From: Oscillospiraceae bacterium
GTDB taxonomy: Bacteria; Bacillota; Clostridia; Saccharofermentanales; Saccharofermentanaceae
DNA length: 64,000 nt
NCBI GenBank assembly: GCA_902764825.1
Contig: CACWXL010000001.1
Span: 310,001 to 374,000 of the forward strand
Direction of reading: 5' to 3'
Positions within the stretch are counted from its first letter, which is position 1. Each line of letters begins with the position of its first letter. A program made the position numbers and the translations under genes. Shown here piece by piece: positions 17,947 to 25,693 of this stretch. Under the pieces are notes generated by a model that had not been told where the DNA came from, searched no databases, and saw only the letters and a list, made by a program, of their open reading frames with translations.

Positions 17947-17972
17947 AATAATGTTTATTTTACAACATTATT
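17947..17972 (-). promoter_or_regulatory. Operator-like dyad over the leuC promoter
   Basis: AATAATGTT (17947-17955), 8 nt, AACATTATT (17964-17972): perfect 9-bp arms. On the minus strand the spacer holds TAAAAT (17962-17957), a good -10 for leuC. A repressor bound here would block the whole leu-ppx-ppk unit. The regulator is not identifiable from the window. Confidence 0.7.
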
Positions 17973-18012
17973 TGATTATTTAAAATAACGCGCGTAAGAA
18001 TGATTGAGGTAA

Positions 18013-19917
18013 TTATTCGTCGCTGAGCTCGAAATATTCATCGTATAAAGCAGCGAGTTTATTGGCGTTATCTTCGTAACGCTTTAAGTCTTCACTGCTG
18101 CATGAACCGCCGAACTTTGCTTCTAGTGCCTTTTGTTCGGCTTCGAGTCTTGAAGTCTCTTTCTCTATGTCAGATATGCGCTGACGGCGCTTTGCGGATT
18201 CTTTTCTTCCGATCGCACGGTTGGCATTTCTTACCGTATTCTCATTTTCCTTTTTGGGTTCTTCGGAGATCACAGGTTCTGAAGATGCAGCCTGAACAGC
18301 TTTGCGGTAGAAATAATATGAATCGTAAAGTTCTGCTTTTCGATCTTTGAAGCCAAGTACTTTATCGGCGCACTTGTCGATGAAGAAACGGTCATGGCTT
18401 ACACAGATGACAGCACCGCTGTATTCCTTTATCGCATCCTCAAGGATCTCTCTGGAATTGATATCGAGGTGATTCGTAGGTTCGTCCAGGAATAAGATAT
18501 CCGGATTCTCTCTTAACAGACAGCATAGATATAGTCTTGATCTCTCACCGCCCGAGAGCATCGATATCTTTTTGAATGCATCGTCACCTTTGAATCCGAA
18601 TCTTGCAAGAAGCGATCTTGCTTCAGTCGTTCCGATGTCACTTCTTGATACTAATTCATCGAAGCAGTTCATTTCCTCATCGTCGAAAGGAACGAACTGT
18701 TCCATGTATCCCATCGACTGAGCTGAACCGATCAGAACAGTGCCGGAAGAGCCTTTGAGCTTTTCTCCCGCATGCCCTGACAAGAGCTTAAGAAGTGTTG
18801 TCTTACCACAACCGTTGGGTCCTGCAAGGAAAAGTTTCTCATCTGCAGTCACTTCAAAAGACAATGCGTCAAAGAGATTTACGTCACTGTCTTCGAACTT
18901 CATCATGAGATCTTTTGCCTGCAGGATGATCCTGTCAGATCTTCCCGTTCTCTCCAGTGGCTGCGCCGTAAAACTCATTTTCGCATATCCTGCAGGAAGC
19001 TTTGATCTTGCTGCTTCGAGCTGTTCTTCAAGTTTTGCGACCATCTTCTCTCGCTGATGGTATCCGCTGATATTTCTGTGCGAGAGCATCGTCTGCTTAA
19101 CATCCAACTGATGCGCGAGTTCTTCTTCCAATGCTTTGGTTACAAGGCTCTGCGACTTGATGAAGTGTTCCTTCTGTTCCTTGTAATCCGTATAACCGCC
19201 TTTGTATTCGGTAATGTGACCGCCGTCTAATTCGATCACTCTGTTTGCAACCTGATCTATGAAATGTCTGTCATGCGTGATAACGAAAACAGCTCCTCCA
19301 TAAGATGAGAGAAAATTCTCAAGCCACTCAACAGCCTCCATATCAAGATGGTTTGTAGGCTCGTCGAGCAAAAGGATATCAGGCCTGTCGACGATAAGAC
19401 GCGCCAAGCACACTCTCATCTTCTCGCCGCCTGAGAGGTCTGTAAAATCATCTCTTGAATGGATATCTTTTAGACCTAATCCCGCAAGCGCATCCTTAAG
19501 TCTGTATTCGTAATCGTAACCGCCTGCAGCTTCATAAAGACCTTGTGTCTTTGACAGTTCTTCAACAAGCGAAGTTGTATCTTCACCATTGTCTGATGCA
19601 TGTGTGATCTTCGAAGATAAAGTCTCTATCTTTAATTCCAGATCGATAAGATTCGAAGGCTTTAACGAAGCACCTGAAAGGTCCTGTTCGTCCATATTCT
19701 GGGACAGATAACCTGCAATAGTATTGCCGTGAAGAATGACTTCTCCGTCATCCGGAGTAAGCGTTCCTTTGATGATCTTAAACAGCGTCGACTTGCCTGC
19801 TCCGTTATCACCGATAAAAGCTATGCGGTCGCCCTTATTTACGCGGAAAGAGACCCCGTCAAGTATGCGTCGGGGACCATAATTCATCGTGATGTTGTTA
19901 AGTGTCAGAAGCGGCAT
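18013..19917 (-). CDS. ABC-F family ATPase
   Basis: 634 residues with two ABC domains and no membrane segments. Domain 1 has GDNGAGKSTLFK, LSGGEKMRVCLARL and ILLLDEPTNHLD. Domain 2 has GPNGCGKTTLLK, MLSGGERSRLYLCCLL and ILFLDEPTNHLD. A linker of about 80 residues separates them, and a charged coiled-coil C-terminus ends the protein (EKETSRLEAEQKALEAKF). ABC-F proteins act on the ribosome, in translation or antibiotic protection; this one cannot be assigned to a resistance class by eye. GAGGAAATAAA precedes the ATG. Monocistronic. Confidence 0.94.
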   Translation of the reverse strand: MPLLTLNNITMNYGPRRILDGVSFRVNKGDRIAFIGDNGAGKSTLFKIIKGTLTPDDGEVILHGNTIAGYLSQNMDEQDLSGASLKPSNLIDLELKIETLSSKITHASDNGEDTTSLVEELSKTQGLYEAAGGYDYEYRLKDALAGLGLKDIHSRDDFTDLSGGEKMRVCLARLIVDRPDILLLDEPTNHLDMEAVEWLENFLSSYGGAVFVITHDRHFIDQVANRVIELDGGHITEYKGGYTDYKEQKEHFIKSQSLVTKALEEELAHQLDVKQTMLSHRNISGYHQREKMVAKLEEQLEAARSKLPAGYAKMSFTAQPLERTGRSDRIILQAKDLMMKFEDSDVNLFDALSFEVTADEKLFLAGPNGCGKTTLLKLLSGHAGEKLKGSSGTVLIGSAQSMGYMEQFVPFDDEEMNCFDELVSRSDIGTTEARSLLARFGFKGDDAFKKISMLSGGERSRLYLCCLLRENPDILFLDEPTNHLDINSREILEDAIKEYSGAVICVSHDRFFIDKCADKVLGFKDRKAELYDSYYFYRKAVQAASSEPVISEEPKKENENTVRNANRAIGRKESAKRRQRISDIEKETSRLEAEQKALEAKFGGSCSSEDLKRYEDNANKLAALYDEYFELSDE

Positions 19918-19964
19918 TTTATTTCCTCAAAAGTGTAATACGGCAATCATTTTATCACAGACCA

Positions 19965-19998
19965 TAAAAAAGGGTTGCCCCTGAAAAGAGACAACCCC
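19965..19998 (-). terminator. Terminator of the H1-like gene
   Basis: GGGTTG / CAACCC stem on the minus strand followed by CTTTTTT. It separates the H1-like gene from the ABC-F gene. Confidence 0.75.
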
Positions 19999-20023
19999 GG
20001 TTCATTCTAATTGCTAATCGAAA

Positions 20024-20536
20024 TTAGAAGAGGTCTACACCCTTACCATCAACATCGTAAGCCTTCTTCTCAGCAGCAACAACATAGATCTTGCCTGCCT
20101 TAGGAAGCTTCTTTGCGATAGCAGCAGCAGAGATTTCCTGACCATCGATCTGGAAGATGATGTCAACCTTCTTAGGAGCAGCAGCCTTCTTAGCAGCCTT
20201 CTTTGCAGCGGGCTTCTTAGCAGCAGCCTTCTTAGCAGGTGCAGCCTTCTTAGCAGCAGCCTTCTTAGCGGGAGCAGCAGCCTTCTTTGCAGCGGGCTTC
20301 TTAGCAGCAGCCTTCTTTGCAGGAGCAGCCTTCTTAGCCTCAGCCTTCTTAGCGTCTGCCTTAGGAGCAGCAGCCTTCTTTGCAGCGGGCTTCTTAGCAG
20401 CAGCCTTCTTTGCAGCGGGCTTCTTAGCAGCAGCCTTCTTAGCAGCAGCCTTCTTAGCTTCTGCCTTAACAGCAGGTGCAGCAGCGGGTGCAGCTACAGC
20501 AGCTTCAACCTTAACATCTTTCTTTTCTGTATCCAT
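20024..20536 (-). CDS. Histone-H1-like Lys/Ala/Pro-rich protein with C-terminal DUF6465-like domain
   Basis: 170 residues. Residues about 1-25 are mildly acidic and Ala/Pro-rich. Residues about 26-118 are tandem KKAAAKKPAAKK-type units, like the C-terminal tail of eukaryotic H1 or bacterial HctB/AlgP proteins. Residues about 120-170 form a compact end with VDIIFQIDGQEIS and KAYDVDGKGVDLF, which resembles DUF6465 from memory. There is no signal peptide. A nucleoid or nucleic-acid-binding role is inferred from composition only. CGGAGG lies 10 nt before the ATG. It has its own strong promoter and terminator. The tail is much like that on PPK1 (10965-13451). Confidence 0.85.
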   Translation of the reverse strand: MDTEKKDVKVEAAVAAPAAAPAVKAEAKKAAAKKAAAKKPAAKKAAAKKPAAKKAAAPKADAKKAEAKKAAPAKKAAAKKPAAKKAAAPAKKAAAKKAAPAKKAAAKKPAAKKAAKKAAAPKKVDIIFQIDGQEISAAAIAKKLPKAGKIYVVAAEKKAYDVDGKGVDLF

Positions 20537-20555
20537 ACTAAAAGAACCTCCGTAT

Positions 20556-20596
20556 TTTTCCTTGTTTGGATATAACTTTTCCTTGTTTGGATATAA
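20556..20596 (-). repeat. Two 20-bp direct repeats in the leader of the H1-like gene
   Basis: Identical 20-bp copies at 20556-20575 and 20577-20596, period 21 bp (two helical turns). On the minus strand each reads TTATATCC, AAACAAGG, AAAA. The upstream copy covers the predicted transcription start and the other lies in the 5' leader, just before the ribosome site. Confidence 0.85.
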
Positions 20597-20598
20597 TA

Positions 20599-20627
20599 AA
20601 TCTACATTTCTTTATATTTTGTGTCAA
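20599..20627 (-). promoter_or_regulatory. Consensus promoter of the H1-like gene
   Basis: TTGACA (20622-20627), a 17-nt spacer, TAGATT (20599-20604), read on the minus strand. It is the best sigma-70-type promoter seen in the window, which suggests high expression. Confidence 0.85.
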
Positions 20628-20783
20628 CAAACATTTTTTATAATTTTTGCAAGAATAAACAGAATTCCATTTTTCTATTTGTTCAGTTTATACACATAAA
20701 ACATTGCGTTTGCGGTTTTTCGACTTCATCATTTCTTATACAAAAATTCATTTTATCTAATAGAAAATTTTTTTGAGTTAAAA

Positions 20784-20795
20784 TACAATGTGTTT
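20784..20795 (+). promoter_or_regulatory. -10 element 6 nt from the ATG (leaderless-type promoter)
   Basis: TACAAT (20784-20789), GTGTTT, then ATG at 20796. No ribosome site is present. A GTG at 20790 is in frame but would lie directly against the -10 and be untranscribed. No clear -35. Confidence 0.55.
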
Positions 20796-22055
20796 ATGAA
20801 CAAGATCATCACGGTATTTAATTGGGAAATCAAAAAACTATTTTCGAGCTGGAGAAGAACAGTTGCGTTGTTTCTTCTTCCGGCAATACTGTTAATGGCA
20901 GCACTCAATGTTTTCCCGCTTCTCGTAAACTACATGGCAACAGGCTCTTTGAACAAAAAGCCCGTAACCGTTGTCGGTGCACCCGAATCATTCAGGACAT
21001 ATGTTAACGAGACTGTTGATGCAAGAGTTTATGTATATGATTTTAAGACTTATAAAGAATTTGCCGACATAATGCGCGATAAGGATTCTTATCACAAGCA
21101 GCTTCGCAAAGGTATGCTCGTCTGCTATTTCTATTCAGGGGATCCTCTCGTGGATTTTGATGATGAGGTGCGCAATTACTATAAAGAGATTTCCGCCGAC
21201 AATACCAAAGCCGAAAGCAGAGCGGTCATATATGTTGCTTATGATGAGAACTCACTTACGATGGAAGCACGCGCAGAGCAGCTGAAGCAAGGTGTGCTCA
21301 ATGATTATCAGGCGAGCCTCATCGATAAATTAGGCGGAGATTATTCCGTTGTCGGAAGTTCACTTTTTGAGACTGACAGTTTTAATCCCGTAACAGATTT
21401 TCTGGGTTACAGGACCACTGCAAACACTGCGGCTTCAAGAGTCGTACCCGGTGTGCTCATGATAATGATGTATTACTGTGTATATTCTCTTGTAAGTGAT
21501 ATGTTCGCATCAGAGCGTGACAGAGGCTTTATGGCAAAGCTCATCATGACTCCGGTATCAAGACGGAAGATCTACTGGGGAAAGATACTTGCAATAAACG
21601 TCATCGTCTCATGTTCGACTGTTATCACAATGCTGCTATTATTCTTCTCCTCGTGGGTCAACAGGAGCAACGATGCAATGTCTCTTCTCCCATTCGGAAT
21701 GCTGCTTACGCCTTCCGAACTCTTAACCATTCTCGGAACCATTCCGATAACCGTTCTTCTCATGACCGCAATATGCATCAGCACGACTTTCCAATTGAGA
21801 AGAATGCAGGATATTACCGTAAATCTCCAGCTGCCGCTGATCTATTTCCTGGGTGATTTTTTCATTCAGATGTTCAGAGGCACAAGGCCCGTAACCATGG
21901 AATACTTCATTCCGCTCCACAACTCACTTGCCTTGATCGCTGAGACATTCAATGCACAGAACAAGGCCTGGCACGTACTGCTGATCTATCTGATGAATCT
22001 CGGAATCGCGCTTTGGGTCTTATCCGTCACATTCAGGAAAGAGGAAAACAAATGA
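20796..22055 (+). CDS. ABC-2 type transporter permease (NatB-like)
   Basis: 419 residues. One N-terminal membrane segment (about 22-45) is followed by an external domain of about 170 residues. Five or six further segments follow (from about residue 215). The cytoplasmic stretch ASERDRGFMAKLIMTPVSRRKIYWGKIL is the usual ABC-2 coupling region. The layout fits NatB-type sodium or drug efflux permeases. The ATG at 20796 lacks a Shine-Dalgarno. Its TGA overlaps the start of the ATPase gene (ATGA), so the two are coupled. First gene of a three-gene operon. Confidence 0.88.
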   Translation: MNKIITVFNWEIKKLFSSWRRTVALFLLPAILLMAALNVFPLLVNYMATGSLNKKPVTVVGAPESFRTYVNETVDARVYVYDFKTYKEFADIMRDKDSYHKQLRKGMLVCYFYSGDPLVDFDDEVRNYYKEISADNTKAESRAVIYVAYDENSLTMEARAEQLKQGVLNDYQASLIDKLGGDYSVVGSSLFETDSFNPVTDFLGYRTTANTAASRVVPGVLMIMMYYCVYSLVSDMFASERDRGFMAKLIMTPVSRRKIYWGKILAINVIVSCSTVITMLLLFFSSWVNRSNDAMSLLPFGMLLTPSELLTILGTIPITVLLMTAICISTTFQLRRMQDITVNLQLPLIYFLGDFFIQMFRGTRPVTMEYFIPLHNSLALIAETFNAQNKAWHVLLIYLMNLGIALWVLSVTFRKEENK

Positions 22056-22783
22056 TCCAATTAGTTGATGTTCACAAGAGTTATACAAAAGAACACGAGA
22101 CGATCAAGGGCGTCAGTTTTGAAGTTCACGAGGGTCAGATATTCGGCCTCTTAGGTCCAAACGGCGCAGGCAAGACCACACTGATGCAGATGATCGCGAC
22201 TCTGATGAAGCCGACATCAGGACAGATCCTTATCGACGGCCTTTCTGCTGATAAGGATCTCCTAGAGATACACAGAAAGATCGGTTTCCTTACAAACGAG
22301 ATAAAGCTCGATCCTATGTCTACTCCCAACAACTTATTTGATTTCTTCGCAAAGCTCTACGATATTCCCGAGAAGGATCTCAAGGACAGAAAGGATGAGA
22401 GCTTCGCAAGATTCGGCATCTCACCTTTTGCTGACAAGAGGATCAATGAGTTATCAACCGGCATGAAGCAGAAGATCTCGATCGCCATAAGCCTTATCCA
22501 TAATCCGCCGGTCATCATTTTCGATGAGCCGACGAACGGACTTGATATCCTTACATCCAAACAGGTAACGGATTATCTTAAAGAACTTAAGGCAAAAGGA
22601 CATGCGATCATCCTCTCTACTCACATCTTCTCCGTAGCAGAGGAACTCTGTGATGAGATAGCGATACTGGTGGACGGAAAGATAGCCGCACAGGGAACTG
22701 TTGAAGAACTTATAAAGCAGGCTGACGCAGAGACTTTTGAGAAGGCATTCTTTAAGATCTACGTCGAAAATCACGTTGAATAA
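22052..22783 (+). CDS. ABC transporter ATP-binding protein (NatA-like)
   Basis: 243 residues. Walker A GLLGPNGAGKTTLMQMI, signature LSTGMKQKISIAISL, Walker B VIIFDEPTNGLD, switch LSTHIFS. The ATG at 22052 overlaps the upstream TGA by one base and has AGAGG at suitable distance; starts further upstream would lie inside the permease gene without a ribosome site. It should energise both flanking permeases. NatA-like is a family resemblance and the substrate is unproven. Confidence 0.93.
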   Translation: MIQLVDVHKSYTKEHETIKGVSFEVHEGQIFGLLGPNGAGKTTLMQMIATLMKPTSGQILIDGLSADKDLLEIHRKIGFLTNEIKLDPMSTPNNLFDFFAKLYDIPEKDLKDRKDESFARFGISPFADKRINELSTGMKQKISIAISLIHNPPVIIFDEPTNGLDILTSKQVTDYLKELKAKGHAIILSTHIFSVAEELCDEIAILVDGKIAAQGTVEELIKQADAETFEKAFFKIYVENHVE

Positions 22784-22797
22784 TTAATAAGGCAACT

Positions 22798-25140
22798 ATG
22801 AAAGCAGGACGGGGAATCAGAACAATAATCGGAAGTTTCTTCCGCAAGAGAGGACAGATGGGTGCAGAAGCATCATCTGCCGCTTTCCTTATTTCGGTGC
22901 TCTTTGTAGTTGCCATATCATGCTGCGCCACTTCATTTATCTTCTGGTGGTTCCCCTATCACCTGTTCAGCGACGAAGTCTATAACGTCGTTGTAGTAAA
23001 TGCGCCCGAATCATTCATTGAATATAACGAGCAGACACAGTCAGACCGCGATCAGAGATCCAAAGCCTACGGTGACCGCTATAATTTTATATATAACTGG
23101 CGGAACATGATGTTCTTCGAATACCGTTACGACGGTTACGGCTGGACTGAGTTCATCTATAAAGATACGGACGCGCTCTATGACTTTGTTACGTTCGGCA
23201 AATGGATGAGAGACAACGATGCTTATCTTACTATCGTCTTCCCCAAAGACTTCGATGAGCAGATAAAGGCTAGACAGGACGGAAATGTTGATATCAAGCC
23301 TCAGCTGCTTACTTACTTCCGAACGAATTCAATGGAGTATTCCGAGATGAAGAACGGCTTTATCGAAGAATACCTGGAAGGATATCAGAGTAAACTCCGT
23401 GCAGATTACGGCCTTAAGATAACGTCCGTAACCGATTCACAGATAATAAATGATCCTATTACGACTGCAGAGAGCGAATACGGAATCAAGGCATTTGTCA
23501 CCACCATGAGCAGGACCTTCGTTCCGATCCTCCTGTTCATCATCCTGCTCTACTCATCAATGAGCATCGGTACAAATGTCATTGCGGGCCAGAAGGAACG
23601 CGGAACATTTACCGGAATACTGCTCACTCCGCTTCCAAGATACGCCATCATCTTAGGATATCTCGGCGGTGTCGTTATAAAGACGCTTATTCCCGCACTT
23701 ATTGTTGCAACCGTTTCCGGCCTGCTGGTCGGTCAGTTCAACATCGGTGCTTACCTTGCTTTATATATCTATCTTATCGTTCTTGCAGTCTTCATTGCTT
23801 CAGTAACGATCATGATATCGGTCATCAACGATACCGTAGTATCCGCTCAGACCGCATTCCTGCCTATCTTCCTGATCCTCGTTGCTGTCTGCGTCACATG
23901 TATCCAGTCAGCATCCGAGAGAGAGGATTTCTACTTGTTCCTGCCCGTACACGGACAGTTCTACGGCATCGGTGACGTGCTTACCGGCTATACCAATGTC
24001 CCGGGACTCATAGTAAGTTCTCTTGCTACCCTGCTCCTTACGGTCATAATCCTGTTCGTTACGGAAAGACTCCTTCACAGCGAGCGTTATACGGTATCGA
24101 TCGACACCGTTGATGCAAAGGAAGTCAGACGTTACCGCGAAGGCGGCAAAAAATCCGTCATGCAGGTCTTCAACAAGGCTTCTGATAATTTCAGCTACTT
24201 CGTAACAGAGCTCTTCTATCCTCTCGTTGTATTATCGTTCTACCAGTTCCTTGCAATGATACCTGTTGTGGTCTCCTACATGAGGAAGCCCGAATACTCA
24301 TCATTCATTCAGGATCTCGCAAATGTCGGAAGCGTGGAAGATATCTTCAACAAGACATTTGAGATCTTCGGCATATTCTTCAAGGATCCGCTCTTCCTGG
24401 TAATGATGACAATAGGATATATCTTTATCATACTGACTTACTTTATCCACGCAGGAAGAGTCTGGAAGATCAAGGGCTTCAAGAATAAGGTAGGCGCATG
24501 CGGTTATCCTCTTACGAGCGGAAAACATATTGCCGTAAACTATGGTCTCGGCTTCCTGTTCGGCTTCCTTATGATGACCGGAACGATCGCTGTAATGGTG
24601 ATCACAGGCCAGATATCCTTCTCCGGCTTTAATCTCAATGCTTCCGGCATAGGAGCATTCATCTTCAATCTCTTCATGTGGTTCCCTCAGGGAGCATCTG
24701 AGGAATTGATGTTCAGAGGCTACATGATCCCCGCATTCAACAAGAGATATAAGGTTGCTGTCGGAGTCATCGTATCTTCGATCCTGTTCTCCGCATTCCA
24801 TTCGCTGAACCCCGGCTTTACTCCTCTGGCATCTGTCAACCTCGTTCTGATCGCAGTTCTCTTCGCACTGGTATATCTCTATACCGGAGATATCTGGATG
24901 ACATCCGCCATGCATACGGCATGGAACCTCACACAGGGAAATATCTACGGTCTTCAGGTATCAGGCAACGAAGCTTCGAACACTGTATTTAAGATCCTTT
25001 ACAGCAAGGATGCCACTTCTCTCATCACCGGCGGCGCATTCGGACCTGAAGGCGGTCTTGCAACGACGGCAGTTACTTCGGTCTGCATGGTCATAGTGAT
25101 CATACTGCTCGTAAAAAAGTCCAGAAAAGCCCTAAAATAA
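22798..25140 (+). CDS. ABC-2 permease fused to a CPBP intramembrane protease domain
   Basis: 780 residues. The N-terminal half repeats the NatB layout: one membrane segment (about 25-50), an external domain to about 235, then a bundle with QKERGTFTGILLTPLPRYAII as coupling region. The C-terminal half (from about 465) is polytopic. It carries the CPBP/CAAX-protease motifs EELMFRG (about 634), FSAFH (about 667) and HTAWN (about 705), so the proposed Glu/His catalytic residues are present. Such fusions are known in Clostridia. Their protease substrate is not. AAGG precedes the ATG, 14 nt after natA-like. No hairpin terminator was seen in the short gap before the next promoter. Confidence 0.92.
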   Translation: MKAGRGIRTIIGSFFRKRGQMGAEASSAAFLISVLFVVAISCCATSFIFWWFPYHLFSDEVYNVVVVNAPESFIEYNEQTQSDRDQRSKAYGDRYNFIYNWRNMMFFEYRYDGYGWTEFIYKDTDALYDFVTFGKWMRDNDAYLTIVFPKDFDEQIKARQDGNVDIKPQLLTYFRTNSMEYSEMKNGFIEEYLEGYQSKLRADYGLKITSVTDSQIINDPITTAESEYGIKAFVTTMSRTFVPILLFIILLYSSMSIGTNVIAGQKERGTFTGILLTPLPRYAIILGYLGGVVIKTLIPALIVATVSGLLVGQFNIGAYLALYIYLIVLAVFIASVTIMISVINDTVVSAQTAFLPIFLILVAVCVTCIQSASEREDFYLFLPVHGQFYGIGDVLTGYTNVPGLIVSSLATLLLTVIILFVTERLLHSERYTVSIDTVDAKEVRRYREGGKKSVMQVFNKASDNFSYFVTELFYPLVVLSFYQFLAMIPVVVSYMRKPEYSSFIQDLANVGSVEDIFNKTFEIFGIFFKDPLFLVMMTIGYIFIILTYFIHAGRVWKIKGFKNKVGACGYPLTSGKHIAVNYGLGFLFGFLMMTGTIAVMVITGQISFSGFNLNASGIGAFIFNLFMWFPQGASEELMFRGYMIPAFNKRYKVAVGVIVSSILFSAFHSLNPGFTPLASVNLVLIAVLFALVYLYTGDIWMTSAMHTAWNLTQGNIYGLQVSGNEASNTVFKILYSKDATSLITGGAFGPEGGLATTAVTSVCMVIVIILLVKKSRKALK

Positions 25141-25153
25141 ATGCTTTTCGGTG

Positions 25154-25182
25154 TTGTCCTGAACAGATTGTTTTGCTATTAT
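25154..25182 (+). promoter_or_regulatory. Promoter of the YegP-like gene
   Basis: TTGTCC (25154-25159), a 17-nt spacer, TATTAT (25177-25182). Leader of about 40 nt. Confidence 0.6.
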
Positions 25183-25229
25183 AAAATTACTTTAATAACT
25201 ATACAGTCTTTATGTCAGGAGGTTTATTT

Positions 25230-25598
25230 ATGGCAAAGTACGTATTATCAGAAGCAAAGAATGGTTTTAAGTTCAATCTTGTTGCCAGCAACGGCGAAGT
25301 TATCGCCTCCAGCCAGCTTTACAAATCGATCGCAACAGCTAAGAACGGCATTGCATCTGTTACTGCAAATGCACCTGTTGCTAACATCGAGAACCAGACA
25401 GTAAAGGACTTCAAGACAGAGTTAAACCCTAAGTTCGAAGTTTACAAAGACAAGAAGGGTGAATACCGCTTCCGCTTAAAGGCTAAGAACGGACAGATCA
25501 TTGCAACCAGCGAAGGCTATTCAAAGGTCGACAGCTGCTTAAAGGGTGTCGCTTCCGTAAAGAAGAACGCTGATTCAAAGATCGAAGAAAAGAAATAA
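25230..25598 (+). CDS. YegP/UPF0339 (DUF1508) family protein
   Basis: 122 residues made of two tandem DUF1508 units. The first is KNGFKFNLVASNGEVIASS with KNGIASVTANA, and the second is KGEYRFRLKAKNGQIIATSEGY with LKGVASVKKNA. It is soluble and basic. The family is widespread and its biochemical role is unsettled. The start is the ATG at 25230, which has AGGAGG 7 nt upstream. It has its own promoter and terminator. Confidence 0.92.
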   Translation: MAKYVLSEAKNGFKFNLVASNGEVIASSQLYKSIATAKNGIASVTANAPVANIENQTVKDFKTELNPKFEVYKDKKGEYRFRLKAKNGQIIATSEGYSKVDSCLKGVASVKKNADSKIEEKK

Positions 25599-25624
25599 TA
25601 CAAACTTAGTTTTCCAACATAAAG

Positions 25625-25651
25625 GGGCTGTCTCAATGAGGCAGCCTTTTT
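25625..25651 (+). terminator. Terminator of the YegP-like gene
   Basis: GGCTG-T-CTC / GAG-G-CAGCC stem with a 3-nt loop, then TTTTT. The core sequence is the same type as the ilvE terminator. Confidence 0.9.
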
Positions 25652-25693
25652 GCTTTGCACTGTAAAAGCGAAAACTCTGTCTTCAAATTCCCA

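Noticed and set aside
20556..20596. Two 20-bp repeats as a minimal CRISPR
   Set aside because: There is only a 1-bp spacer, two copies and no cas genes; they sit in a gene leader.
20157..20699. Plus-strand 180-codon frame opposite the H1-like gene, looking like a membrane protein
   Set aside because: Same antisense artefact of the AAKK repeat; the minus strand has a consensus promoter, ribosome site, folded C-terminus and terminator.
24301..24915. 204-codon minus-strand frame within the permease-CPBP gene
   Set aside because: Charged, low-quality sequence opposite the conserved CPBP motifs; no start context.
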